From positions 620,001 through 684,000 of the forward strand of contig JAZGUH010000186.1 of NCBI GenBank assembly GCA_037893225.1: 64,000 nt of DNA, given 5' to 3'. Below the pieces are notes generated by a model that searched no databases, was not told the origin of the DNA, and saw only the letters and a list, made by a program, of their open reading frames with translations. Source of the stretch: Hippasteria phrygiana. Lineage: Eukaryota; Echinodermata; Asteroidea; Valvatida; Goniasteridae. Below are positions 54,801-64,000 of this stretch, piece by piece; the stretch's first letter is position 1, and each line of letters begins with the position of its first letter. Made by a program: the position numbers and the translations under genes.

Positions 54801-57800
54801 TATTTTACTTTTTGGTGTCATCATATGTCTTGATGTCCTCCTCCATCATTTGCCTTGGTGCCCTCCCCATTCCTTGCTGCCCCTCATTTGCCTAGATCAC
54901 TCACCATGCCTTGGTGTTCCCCATGTGCCTATACTAATTGTGAACTCCACATCTGCTTGGTGCATTTTCATACCTGTAGGCATGCTCCTCATTTTTGCTA
55001 GCTACCCTCAACATGTTCCTTCCCATTTTCCATACACCCAAACCAACTTTTATGACTTGAACTTTGCCTTCAAAATGTTTCAAAAACAAGCCCTTCTACA
55101 CATTCAGAACAGAACCTGGTTTTTTTTAACAGACATCAATTTAACAGTACAAATGGTCTAAGCCACCTTATTTATTTATTTATTACATTTCATTACCCAG
55201 GGTATGCCTAAACAGTTTAAAACTGGTTTCCGTTGGAGCCCCGCATACTTTTAGTTAAAACTGAATATTTACACATTCATACAAAATATTTTAACAAATA
55301 CAATAATGTTTACACAAATAAATCAATTTTCAGTTAATAACTTTTCAACTCTCCAGAAGCCTATTGCTGATTTACAGGATGGCCGAAAAACCCGCAAAAA
55401 AAACCTTTTAGGTGAAAAACAAGGGAAAATTTCAATCCGGCTCCAAAGTAATTAGGCAACCAAATTTATAACTCCGCAGATCAGCGTAAATGACAAAAAT
55501 ATCACTAATAGATGGCTTTACGTAGCTCAGATTTAAATGTACTTAAGGAGTTTATGGTTCTCATTTGTTCAGGCAGATTATTCCATATACTGGCACCAGT
55601 CACAGCAAAACTTGTCACGTAGCATTCCTTTTTGGCGAAAGGAACTTTCAGTACCCTTTGGGTCGATTGTCATATTTCACGAATCACTGTGGTGTTAACA
55701 GATTTGTCATGTACAAAGAAGTCATTTTGTTAAGGCTTTTAAAAACAAGGATAGCCTTTTTCGACTGAACTCTATCATTAAAAGAAATCCAATTTAGTCT
55801 GGCAAACATATCAGCTCAAGGGGTGATGAGCAAAGTACATTTAAGGATTATCCGTGCGGCTCTTTTTAGACATTTGTTAAGGGTATATTGTCGTGAGATA
55901 TGTACCTTCCTCGATCCCCACACTGTACAGCAATACTCTGAAGATGGCATAACTAAACTTACAAAAAGTGTGTGCATGCTGCTTTGGGGAACGTAATCAT
56001 GAATTATGTTTAACACACGTACCCAATTTAGACAAAACAGTCTTCCTTACATATTCAACATGTGTACCCCAACTTAATGTTTCATCAACAACTACACACC
56101 CAAGCAATTACAAGATTTCACTTTTTCGATAACCTTATCAACAATGCACACGTTCACGTTGATGTTGGAGCTGCCTTGAACCAATAAGCATACATTTTGT
56201 TTTGTTGGCATTTAATGTTAGTTTGTTTCTGAGGCACCAGTTGTGAATACTAGCAAAAGCTACATTCAAGTTCCTTTCAATTTCGTTAATACTAAGGAGC
56301 TACACGTTAACGTGGAGTTATCTGCAAACATAAATAAGTTGCAATTTTGAGATATACAAGATTGAAAATCATTACTATAAACAATGAATAAAAGTGGCCC
56401 TAAGATCGACCCTTGTGAAACACCAATGTCTATGGGCAAGACCTTCGATATTGTGCCCTTAATATTTACAGAATAACTACGATCGCCTAGGCATGACTTA
56501 AACCAATTAATTACAGAAGATGACAAATTCAGCTTCTTCAATTTGCCTAGTAGGATTACATCATCCACACAATCAAAAGCTCACCTTTTGGATATTGATT
56601 AATTTTTGGGTAAATGGTACCACAATGCATTTATGTTTAAACCATAAAAAGCAATGTGGTTTTAATCACTGGCTGGGACCAGAGACATTTTTAAAATGAT
56701 AAACACAAGCTTTTAATATTAATTTTAACATTTATTTACAAGGTTCACCTTCCCACAAAATTTAAGGCAGTGCCGCAATAACTGTTATACAGCTACGTAC
56801 TGCACAAAATATGGAGAAAAACAAATTGACACGCATAATCAAAATCGATGCACGGACTGATGACCAGAGGCCAAACATATATTTTTTAAGGCCTTATTAG
56901 TCTTTTTTACAAGCACAATTGTCTTCTCGTTTACTTACCGATTCAATTTTTCCAATGATGGACAGGCGTGTATTTGGCTGCTTTGTTAATGCTTCATGGA
57001 CATGCACTGTAGGCGCTTTATAATACGTGTCAAGGATGGCACTGTCAATGCTGAAAATCTGCCCTGTGAAGATCTAGAAACAAATAGCAAAACATTTTTA
57101 TTAGACTTGATATTGGTTACAAATAAACAGTCCAATACTGTTCATTTAACATGTATGAAGTTTTGTAAAGACAACCCTTTTAAATTCTAGCATTCTTATA
57201 TATTTTGTTGCCCTTGAGGGAGAGTCAGTCGATTGAGGAAAATAAAAAAGAACAGTTTAAAACATTATATGCTGAACACACATACTCATACCAGGGTTGA
57301 TAAAAATCAGATTTAAAAAATTTAAATCAGATTTTTTAATCATCGTACCATTGACATAAAACATTTGTTTCAAATAAGTCAATTAAAATGACCATCATTG
57401 AAAGTCAAGTATAACCACACACAAGTGTTCATGAAATCAGTACTGAAATCCCTTTCATTTATCATATTCTTTTCTAGAATACAAAGTTTGTCTTAAAATC
57501 TGTTACAGCATCACCATCATACTGCACATTTCTAATCCAAGTTGATAACAGGAACCCCCCTCCTCTCATGGTGGAATACAAATATTTAATGCAGCCCCCA
57601 TATTTTTTTAACGCACTGTCCTTATCTGATCCTGTAAAAGTTTTTACAATTTTTGCGATGGAAATATTGTCCTTCAGCATCAGTTTGCATTTGCAGTTAT
57701 AGAATGGAAACCAGACAATTGAACTTTCAATGGACAGAGTACCATTGAAGATTTACACCTATGTTAAAATATAGACGGTTTTAGCAGAGACAATGAGGCA

Positions 57801-60370
57801 AAATTACAATTTTAGAAAACATAAATATTTTATAAAAATCATTAAAAATCCCAACAAAACAATTTATAATTCTCATTTTTATACAACTCAACAGAAAGTC
57901 CTTATATGCCTGATGAACTTAATATTTTCGGGAAGGAAAGGGAAGGGAACGGGGGAAGGGAAGGGGGAAAGGGATGGGGGGAAGGAAAGGGGGAGCAGAA
58001 GCGACAGGGGGGGGGGGATTCGGAGCAGGGGAAGGGGTCAGATCAGGACAGGGAGTATTTGATAGGTGCATTACAACATGCATTAGCTATTTAAACTTAT
58101 ATGTATCATGTACATAAGAGAGCAATATCATACATGCAGGTAGCACATTACACACACAGTGTACTTCAGAATCATATGCATTTTACCGGTATATGTACAT
58201 TGTAAATGTGACGGTATAGTAGTACACTGTTTCAGGAAACTGGCCTTATACATCCCTTTAGACTGAGTATAAGCAATTTAAAGTTAATGACAGTCAGCTT
58301 TGAATAACAGGTATTGTTTTTATATTAAAAAAAAAAACAAATAAGAAAAAAATCAAAACGAGATTTTTATTAGTGATTTTAAAATAAAAATTCCAGTCAT
58401 TTAAATCAATGATTTAAATCAATGATTTAAATCAATGATTTCAATCAAACAACCCTGACTGATACCTTTCGGAGTCATCATATAGTCTTCACCTCCTGTT
58501 TTGAGAAAATGAAGCTCAAATCTATGCTCACTTTAACACAATTTCAAAAAAGAAATCAAATCATCTCCAAAATATTTAACACTTTTAGATAGCCAAATAC
58601 TTTTCAAATATACAGTTATTAAATCCCCAAATTGACTTTACAGTCAAAAATTGTTGTCACTCCCCCCGACGAATATCGACCAAAGTTTGCTGATCACGCT
58701 CGGCTTGTGTTGATGATTTAAAACATAATTTTACATTCATTGTTCTACCCGTCACTTCAACACTCACAATCTCCAATAGGTACATGAACTCTGTGTCATC
58801 TGATACATTTTGACCGCAGACGTCGCCATAGATATATGTTATTCAACTTGCTTTAATTCACCCGATTTCTAATGTGTATTTGTGAACTAGACATGTAACA
58901 CATTTTGAGAGGTGAATAGATTTGAAATTTTCATTTATATAATGATACTTTCATTTTCTACAGTTTATTTAAAAATAAATAGCCATAAACCCTAACCCCC
59001 TAGACCCTTTTTGCTAGGAACCATCCTCAATCCTCCAAAATCATCAAATTACCCTGCCCCAAGAAATGCATTCATCCTCAATCCTCCAAAATCCTCCTCT
59101 GCTTAAGACACCATTCATCCTCAATCCTCCAAATCCTCTTTTAACAAAAAAACCATTCATCCTCAATCCTCTAACATCCTCCTCACTTGAAATACCATTC
59201 ATCCTCAATCCTCCTAAATCCTCAAAAAACTGCAATGACGATTTTGCAGGATTGACATCGGTTAGGGTTAATATTTTATTTCTTAATTCAATAAAAAATA
59301 ATGCGTGCTAAGCACTTGAAAAGTTTTAATATCAGTTGGTCCCAATGCACATGCGGCAAGCCTGCAGTGTTCATGCTGTTTACTGTAAACACATTATACA
59401 CACTAGTCATGTAAACCAGACACTTTGCACAGCCACAATTACTAGATACGTAAAATTACCATGGAAGACAATTTTTTCCCAGAATTTTTCCCCAAAAATT
59501 CTTAAGATTATGAATTTTTAATTTTTTTAATTTTATTGGTAGGAAATTCCAGACAGGGTCAGACGCATAAAAAAATGTGTTTTTTTCTCAATCCGGAGCA
59601 TAAAATAGAGTCGGTCAGAAATTAGAACCATAAAATTAAAAAGTGACGCTCTAATGATCATTCAGGAGGAAATGTGTACATGTGGAAATTTTCACTATCT
59701 GTCAAATAGTAGTAGTTCACTTCTTTTGTCACAGTCACAAATAAAATTCCATATCAATTTAACCATAGTCATTTTTGTTTACAGTTACTAACGTAGATTT
59801 CGCTCCCTGCTATATTTATTTTACTCATTTTGCACTATTGTCCTAATTTTTGTAACATTTGTAATTTTTTTATGTTCTTTCAATGAGTTAACTAAGGCCT
59901 GGGTTGACAAACTAGCCTTTTTAACAAGTGAACTCTTGTTAACCTCTGTTGCATATCATCACCTCAATGGGAGATCTGTGAAAAGATAATTAGTTGCATT
60001 TTTCTCACATAAAAACATTGATATTTGAAAGTTCAATAACACATCCATCAAAAAAAATACATTTAGTATGATAACTAAATGTGAACGGCCAGCCTGCATA
60101 TTGCCATATGTACAAGGGAAAAGTTAACAAAAATCTCAGTATACTTGCCCGGGACTGTTCTGTTAATCTCAGAACAGTGCGTCCATCCTTGGTAGTGTTG
60201 ATACTGGTTTTGGTAGCTTGTTTAAACTCGCCAACCGGAAGTTCCTCAAGATGTTCACGTACATCTGTATACATTTCAAAGATATTCCCATCTTTGGTGA
60301 TGACATCCACACATTTAGAGTTGTTTCTGGTCTCTGCGGTAGACAGAACTTTAAAGGCAACAGAAGTCAT
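48832..60370 (-). CDS. Spliced OB-fold protein, RPA1-like, six coding exons
   Basis: The coding exons are 60149-60370, 56939-57073, 54164-54382, 52445-52503, 50174-50401 and 48832-48865. They sum to 897 bp, 298 residues plus stop, and the frame is continuous across every junction. Residues 1-74 are an OB-like N-terminal unit (TAETRNNSKCVDVITKDG; DGRTVLRLTEQSR). Residues about 110-192 resemble RPA1 DBD-B (RLSIIGKIES, ISPIKEGPKSKRKEVELSDV, KVKVNLW). Residues 212-288 form a C-terminal domain and the end is acidic (NEDSDDKQ). A role in binding single-stranded DNA in the nucleus is inferred from fold resemblance; the family name is not recognised. Collinearity with the intact intronless paralogue at 42.2-43.0 kb independently confirms exons 1-5. 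Repeats fill the introns. Confidence 0.85.
48866..49651. other. Intron 5, unassigned part
   Basis: AT-rich intron sequence. Open frames at 49288-49634 lack motifs. Confidence 0.5.
49652..50140. mobile_element. Pogo/Tigger-like MITE in intron 5
   Basis: The left end CAGTGAAACACCACTATAAC then GAAC and the right end GTTCGTTATAGCCGTGTTCC then ACTG are inverted repeats; TA follows the right end. The TTTACCAAAC and TTTACCGAAC words repeat inside. CAGTGGAAC...TATAACG ends are typical of pogo/Tigger elements. 489 bp, no transposase. Confidence 0.75.
50174..50401 (-). CDS. OB-fold gene, coding exon 5
   Basis: The acceptor TTTTTTATAG (AG at 50403-50402) and a donor AA/GTAAGT (GT at 50173-50172) bound 228 bp. 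It reads LFYVKKLVQSLRIF, EMLELLTDDDRDCTYKVHCH and LQQLLPTAVTVQYLEATHDI. This matches YREFKVCPQLF...LQHHLPLQVTAIYQVATKHI of the intronless copy. Reading through the donor would end at once in TAA, so splicing to exon 6 is a small C-terminal extension. Confidence 0.85.
50480..50735 (-). repeat. tRNA-derived SINE-like unit 1
   Basis: On the minus strand GGGCAAGATAGCTCAGTTGG (box A) and GCAGGTTCGAATTCC (box B) stand at tRNA spacing (50,575-50,503). Flanking sequence AATTTACAATACAACC..GAAGC and GTGGGCGCTA is shared with unit 2, so the repeat extends beyond the tRNA part. Position 33 of the anticodon loop is C rather than T, so it is not a working tRNA. Confidence 0.75.
50745..51095 (-). repeat. 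tRNA-derived SINE-like unit 2
   Basis: Box A (AGATAGCTCAGCTAGG, minus) is near 50,955 and a decayed box B near 50,815 (GTTTGAATTC). Between them lies inserted sequence including an (AAT/AAC)n microsatellite (50,836-50,863). Its outer flank mirrors unit 3. Confidence 0.7.
51105..51275 (+). repeat. tRNA-derived SINE-like unit 3
   Basis: GGGCAAGATAGTTCAGTTGG then GCAGGTTCGAATCCTGC in the plus orientation, followed by ACTTTGAAAAATGTATTCAA and AATTTACCTAGTCAGTTTCC. This tail is the reverse complement of the outer edge of unit 2 (50,750-50,815), so units 2 and 3 form an inverted pair. Confidence 0.75.
51276..52444. other. Intron 4, unassigned part
   Basis: AT-rich intron sequence with no recognised element apart from the SINE-like units at its other end. 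Confidence 0.5.
52445..52503 (-). CDS. OB-fold gene, coding exon 4
   Basis: A 59-bp exon between the acceptor TTATTTTGTAG (AG at 52505-52504) and the donor GC/GTAAGT (GT at 52444-52443). It reads LPTTEKTTTIVITAFMKKP, the counterpart of LTGETEKDITIEGFSEES in the intronless copy. The exon ends in phase 2 and rejoins exon 5 in frame. Confidence 0.8.
52504..54163. other. Intron 3
   Basis: Includes a C-rich/G-poor stretch (53,060-53,570) giving long open frames on both strands (53233-53571 minus, 53285-53506 plus). Neither has splice sites or motifs that support coding. CATGTACATGTACATGTA microsatellite near 52,580. Confidence 0.45.
54164..54382 (-). CDS. OB-fold gene, coding exon 3
   Basis: 219 bp, 73 codons, phase 0 at both ends. 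Acceptor TTTCTATACAG (AG at 54384-54383), donor GAT/GTAAGT (GT at 54163-54162). It encodes most of the second OB-like domain: ISPIKEGPKSKRKEVELSDV, KKVKVNLW, ITMCNVYSKPFSGTINYNST. It is the best-conserved exon against the intronless copy, about 45% identical by eye. Confidence 0.9.
54383..55164. other. Intron 2, unassigned part
   Basis: A 122-residue plus-strand frame (54793-55161) arises from imperfect CCTTGGTGCCC repeats and has no conserved motif; not called. Confidence 0.45.
55165..56583 (-). mobile_element. CR1/L2-like LINE 3' fragment, decayed
   Basis: On the minus strand a reverse-transcriptase piece reads VDDVILLGKLKKLNLSSSVI, WFKSCLGDRSYSVNIKG, GVSQGSILGPLLFIVYSND and LFMFADNST. The catalytic FADD has become FADN. 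Later blocks include SSEYCCTVWGS, LNKCLKRAARII and, in a shifted frame, VTGASIWNNLPEQMRTINSL, the usual C-terminus of CR1/jockey-type ORF2. It ends in an (AATA)n tail (55,165-55,185), as in LINEs with microsatellite tails. It lies in intron 2 of the OB-fold gene, in the gene's orientation, and is truncated at its 5' end. Confidence 0.82.
56939..57073 (-). CDS. OB-fold gene, coding exon 2
   Basis: 135 bp, 45 codons, phase 0 at both ends. Acceptor TTTGTTTCTAG (AG at 57075-57074), donor TCG/GTAAGT (GT at 56938-56937). It reads IFTGQIFSIDSAILDTYYKA and TKQPNTRLSIIGKIES, matching IYTGETFSTDCPAKDAFF and FGPRFSVIGAVKA of the intronless copy. Confidence 0.88.
57292..58457. mobile_element. hAT-type element in intron 1
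   Basis: Ends CAGGGTTGATAAAAATCAGA and AATCAAACAACCCTG are inverted repeats, with ATTTAAATCA words repeated next to both. The 8-bp flanks ACTCATAC (57284-57291) and ACTGATAC (58458-58465) differ at one base. 1,166 bp. A 68-residue frame inside (57474-57680, minus; KYGGCIKYLYSTMRGGG) could be a coding remnant but is not recognised. A purine-only G-rich stretch lies at about 57,931-58,046. Confidence 0.85.
57931..58046 (+). repeat. Polypurine G-rich tract
   Basis: An almost purely GGGAAGG-type sequence with several runs of four or more G, able in principle to form triplex or G-quadruplex DNA. Within the hAT-type element. Confidence 0.8.
58458..59021. other. Intron 1, unassigned part
   Basis: No element or coding evidence. 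Confidence 0.4.
59022..59225. repeat. Minisatellite of about 47-54 bp (five units)
   Basis: The unit core CATTCATCCTCAATCCTCCA then AAATCCTC is repeated five times with variable spacers. It is flanked by AAACCCTAACCCC on the left (58,985) and GGTTAGGGTTAA on the right (59,259), an inverted telomere-like pair. Confidence 0.85.
60149..60370 (-). CDS. OB-fold gene, coding exon 1
   Basis: The acceptor GTGTTTTACAG ends exactly at the initiator ATG (60370). 222 bp encode MTSVAFKVLSTAETRNNSKC through DGRTVLRLTEQSR. The donor is CGG/GCAAGT, a GC-type donor at 60148-60147 that otherwise matches consensus. The join to exon 2 keeps frame and agrees with the uninterrupted EVVRLTSNSKIYTGETF of the intronless copy, so the GC site is well supported. 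The acceptor directly before ATG implies an upstream untranslated exon. Confidence 0.88.
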
Positions 60371-61705
60371 CTGTAAAACACAAACAAAAATTATCAAAAG
60401 TCATGGTGGAGTCACCATATTTAGGCATTAAAAACATGCATCTTTCTATGTTTCAGTTTGATACTGTTTGTGTAACCTAGGAAGTGAGGGACCTATCTCA
60501 AGGTACAGAGCACATGGTCTCTTATCAATGGGCTACTGTCATTGGAGGTCATGTTACCGGGGAAACTGTACCTGTACTAGACCAGAAGGGCACTACTGTG
60601 AGCCAAGAACACAAAAAACAGAGGAACTAGATTTAAAAAAACAAAAAGATACACTTTCCACAGGGAGAGTTACTCCTATAAGCTCCAATCAATAAAAACA
60701 AAAAACAAACTTAATTTACCCTGCCACATTTGCACAAGCCATTAGAGCTTTTACATTTGGCACAGCTCAACTACATCGACTCATCACAATATTCTACAAA
60801 ATTGACTCTGTGTTTAAACAGTTATCTGTATGCCAGCTGCACAATTACTTAAATCCTATGATGTCTTGGTCAAATGATGAAAAGAAGTTACACATTGACA
60901 AAGCAAAATTACACCTTTGCAAAGACATGTTCCTATAAAGAATCATTGCTGGAAATCAAGTCTCTGCTAGTGTCTACAGATATATAGCAAGTTCATTGCT
61001 TTTCACTGAAACGCATTCTCGACTCTGTCACTCAAATAAGAGACTATGCCATATTGTATCAAAGTCTATAAAAACAGAGAGAAGTTAGTAAACATATATA
61101 AATAATGCAAATAGTATTTGCCGTGTTTTTAACAGTCACAGTGAACAATTAACATAATTATGTAAACAAAAAGTATGTAAGTAAGACCAATTTGTTTTTG
61201 TATATAAAATTATGGAAAACAATTGGAAATGTACTGGGGCTATGCAAAGTGAAAGTCTTCTGAAAAGTTTCAGTGCTGAATGTAGATGGATCTCTCTTTA
61301 CAAAGACCAGAAACACACACAGGAGTAAATGAATTTGACGCAGTGTGGTTACCACTTCATGTTCATTCAAACTCACACTCAAGTACACTTTTACTGGGCA
61401 CAAAAACATCATTCAGTTGTAATTGCACAAACATCATTTTTTAAAGGCTAAGAACACATGCTCTAGAATAGAGCCAAATACCAAGCATGAAAGTAGACAC
61501 TATTACTAGTTTACTGTCACAGAAAACCACACACACACACAAAATATTTTATTTCAATTAAAAAAACGTTCTTAACCAATTCCCCCTTAGACATACCCTA
61601 TACAAACAACTTTATTTTGCACCCCAAGAAGTTTCTAGCAAGCACATTTTACCTCAAATACAGAACACAATTAGCCTAGCAACACAATGTGTAGCATACG
61701 ATACT
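60371..61705. other. 5' UTR intron, unassigned part
   Basis: No coding evidence. A plus-strand 75-residue frame (60468-60695) shows no motif. CA-rich simple repeat near 61,530. Confidence 0.4.
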
Positions 61706-61931
61706 AGGCCCAATTTCATGCCTCTGCTTACCGTTAGCGAAAAATACCCGCTTACTGTAGCAGAAAATTATGTGTTTACAGCAAGCATATTTCACACATT
61801 AGTACGAAATTTTGGCTCCTGAGCATGCATACATCCCGTAACTAAGGATTCTCTGCTTATACAAAGTTAGCACAAAATGGTGATTGTAAACGCGGAAAAC
61901 TGTGTTTAGCAGAGCCATAAAATATAGCCTG
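61706..61931. mobile_element. MITE related to the 15.8-kb GGCCAATTTCAT type
   Basis: The left end GGCCCAATTTCATGCCTCTG then CTTA and the right end GTTTAGCAGAGCCATAAAAT then ATAGCC are imperfect inverted repeats. GCTTACxGT and CTGCTTATAC words repeat inside. The AATTTCATG..TCTGCT pattern echoes the MITE at 15,801-16,043. Confidence 0.6.
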
Positions 61932-62542
61932 GAAAACTAATTACTACGGACCAGTCATTACAACAAGTAAACACAAGTTGCATAAAACAATGCCAAACGA
62001 AACATCAAAAGTCATTTATTTTTACTACCAATGCATAATCATAATGGCATGCCAATGTAACAACCTTTGTAAAGGAAAATTTGTACCAAAGTACTAATAA
62101 TGGAAGGACCTGGCACATAACAACACAACATGCACAAGGAGAGCATAGTTTTTAGACCATACACTAGCTGCTAGCACCTCTGAAGATTTACATCCACAAC
62201 ATCAAACTTTCTTAAAGCCCGCAGTATATACTTCATGCATGGCTTCATGGAAATGCAAATTTTGAAAGATTTTACTTTAACACCCCCACAAAAATTGGTT
62301 ACAAACAGCAAATCTTGAAAAATAACCATCCATTTCTGTTCATAATTATATAAACACTTGCCACAACCTTTAATTTTAAGAATTTTGTGAGGACATTTTA
62401 GTGCAATACATGGGAAGAAAGTTTGTGTTTTCTGTGTTACAAGTTCTTGGCAGTTTATAGCACCATCTATGATCTATAGTCACTCCAAAGCATGCACATA
62501 CTTTGTTAATTTTTTCCTCATTTTTTACAGATTTTGCTGAAA

Positions 62543-62665
62543 TAAATCTTGAAATAACAGGTTGTGGCAAATGTTTAGACAGCTGTTATCAAGGAGGGTT
62601 GGTTTTTTTTCCAAGATTTTGCTGTTCTTGACAGATTTTGTTGGGAGGTATTAAAGTAAAATCTT
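62543..62665. repeat. Dispersed repeat shared with 4,811-4,912
   Basis: Same word order as at 4.8 kb: TGAAATAA, TGTTATCAAGG, CCAAGATTTTGCTGTTCTTG, GATTTTGTTGG, TAAAGTAAAATCTTTTC. The copy at 4.8 kb abuts a Harbinger-like exon; no such exon is seen here. Confidence 0.6.
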
Positions 62666-62919
62666 TTCGCAAATTTATATGCGAAGCCAATTTCATGACG
62701 TCACATTTTATTGTGACGTTCTCCGTTAATACCAATTCGCTTCGCAGACGCATTCGTATAACTAAAGCGATCGCATGCATAAAGTATGAATCCACAATCA
62801 TAACGTTATCTAGGCTACTGTCCGCTATGTTCCATTCAGGTCGTTTATAACATGTCTATGATTAACAATGTTTACAAAAAACAACATTGTTGAAATGTAA
62901 ATTGGTTAAAACAACTTAC

Positions 62920-63010
62920 TTTTGCTCTTGTCTCAGCGATGATTTTTGGTGTGTGCGTAAAACGGCAATCAATTGTTTGATCAGAACACTTTCACAAACG
63001 TAGCGGGCAG
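62920..63010 (-). other. Probable 5' UTR exon of the OB-fold gene
   Basis: GCTGAGACAAGAGCAAAA followed by a consensus donor GTAAGT (GT at 62919-62918) on the minus strand is the only strong donor upstream of coding exon 1. Its upstream end and the promoter (about 63,000-63,130) cannot be fixed; no TATA box is obvious. Joining it to exon 1 puts AAAA directly before ATG, a good start context. Confidence 0.4.
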
Positions 63011-63416
63011 CACATACATGTCATACAAACGTCTCAATTTCCCAGATCTTCAAAAATCTGATAACACTAGAGGGCAGCACATCCAACTAAAGGAGTGCTG
63101 AACGAACGTACACCGTGTGTTTTTATGTACTCAGTCAGTTTTAGGGAGTTTAAGCGCTCCCCCGAAAAATCCGTAAAAAAAACTTAATTGTTCTTTCATT
63201 TTTATCAAACCTGTAAGTGTAACTCATAAGAGCAATTGTATAATACAAATTTAATAATCGTATTGAATACTATTCTGAAATGACATCGTATTTTACATTC
63301 TGAGCACCCATCTTATTTTCTAAACTGAACACTCACAAAGAAAGAATGTATCGAGATTCCTTTATATGTAACACAAATTTGTTACAAAATGGAGTACAAT
63401 TAAGAAGTAAATACCT

Positions 63417-63550
63417 GCAATCGTGGACGTCCCATTCTTCCTCTTTTGTTTATACTCTTTTATTTGTACACGATTTACAATCGTGGACGTTCGGTCAAAC
63501 GTGGACCATTTGTCTTTGACCTAACCCTTTTGTCCCTAATCCACGATTGC
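63417..63550 (+). repeat. Dispersed GCAATCGTGGAC family, copy C
   Basis: The most diverged copy: GCAATCGTGGACGTCCCATT to CCACGATTGC, then CAGTATATAC. It lacks part of the TTTTTCGGAAGGCC segment. Followed by CACACATACACA as in copy B. Confidence 0.8.
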
Positions 63551-63689
63551 CAGTATATACATATATCACACATACACACACAGCCACTCAATCGTACCAT
63601 GGAGCCGGAGGAAGGATACCTATACTTGCGAAGACAAGGCTTTGTGTTTCGTAGTCTTCCTTTAATATAGCCAAACTCCATAGACTAAA

Positions 63690-63800
63690 CACGTAGTCGT
63701 ACGTTCGAGGACCAATTTTAACAAAAGACCGTCTCTCGAGGACAAGACAGATTCTTTTGTATTTTCTTTCTCCGCCTGTCCTCGAACGTAATACGTACAG
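63690..63800. repeat. Inverted repeat with ACGTTCGAGGAC arms
   Basis: GTAGTCGTACGTTCGAGGAC and GTCCTCGAACGTAATACGTA are inverted around about 70 bp that contain TCTCGAGGACAAG. It sits between copies C and D of the GCAATCGTGGAC family. Confidence 0.75.
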
Positions 63801-63821
63801 TACATGTACATGTAAACGGGT

Positions 63822-63982
63822 GCAATCGTGGACCTGCCATTGTTCCTCTTTTGTTTATACTCTAACTTTTTCAGGAGACCTCCCATTGATTTTCTACACG
63901 AATTTCAATCGTGGACGTTCAGTCAAACGTGGACCCCTTTGTCTACGCCAGAATTCTTTTGTCCTACGTCAACGATCATTGC
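63822..63982 (+). repeat. Dispersed GCAATCGTGGAC family, copy D
   Basis: Close to copy A, including the GTCAAACGTGGACCCC segment. The right inverted repeat is changed (CAACGATCATTGC). Flanked by ATGTAAACGGGT and TATACAAACTCA as in copies A and B. Confidence 0.85.
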
Positions 63983-64000
63983 CGGCATATACAAACTCAT

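Noticed and set aside
54793..55161. 122-residue plus-strand frame
   Set aside because: Built from imperfect CCTTGGTGCCC repeats, hydrophobic and low in complexity, opposite to the host gene and inside its intron.

Overview
This window is eukaryotic nuclear DNA. It has spliced genes with GT-AG introns, short coding exons, tRNA-derived SINE-like units and a very dense, nested population of transposable elements. The repeat vocabulary (CRE-rich and AGGTCA-rich satellites, DIRS-like and CR1/L2-like retroelements, hAT, MULE-like and pogo-like miniature elements, poly-C/poly-G tracts) suggests a marine invertebrate, probably a deuterostome such as an echinoderm. That assignment is inference from repeat style, because no diagnostic rRNA or mitochondrial gene is present.

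Layout. 0.3-3.4 kb: a decayed DIRS-like retroelement on the minus strand (zinc-knuckle gag exon, reverse transcriptase, RNase H and the domain that follows it), broken by several frameshifts and a stop. 4.5-4.8 kb: a Harbinger-nuclease-like first exon. 5.2-10.0 kb: a decayed tyrosine-recombinase-domain gene on the minus strand, part of which, with an unidentified coding exon, has been tandemly duplicated as a unit of about 2.2-2.3 kb. 10.1-11.5 kb: a non-autonomous DNA transposon with TIRs and a TA target duplication. 11.5-20 kb: mostly unassigned sequence with short tandem repeats and MITEs.

20.2-21.65 kb: a hairpin-bounded element whose interior is a 153-bp satellite carrying AGGTCAAAGGTCA, with a hAT MITE inserted in it. 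22.6 kb: a 21-bp palindromic array. 23.5-37.6 kb: three head-to-tail hairpin-bounded elements, best explained as non-autonomous Helentron/HINE-type elements. Their interiors are satellites saturated with perfect cAMP-response elements (TGACGTCA). A 4.3-kb TIR element sits inside one of them and itself contains two further nested elements. 37.6-39.5 kb: a 950-bp tandem duplication. 39.8-45.6 kb: hAT and MULE-like elements flanking an intronless gene.

Genes. Two host genes are well supported and related to each other. One is a six-coding-exon minus-strand gene (48.83-60.37 kb, probably with a 5' UTR exon near 62.92 kb) encoding a protein of about 298 residues with OB-fold-like domains resembling RPA1 DBD-B. 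The other is an intact intronless 278-residue paralogue at 42,175-43,011 on the plus strand. The intronless copy keeps the whole domain order and stays open despite strong protein divergence, as expected for an old retrogene kept by selection. I do not recognise the family by name. Repeats in the introns of the six-exon gene include a LINE fragment in the gene's orientation, SINE-like units, a pogo-like MITE and a hAT-type element.
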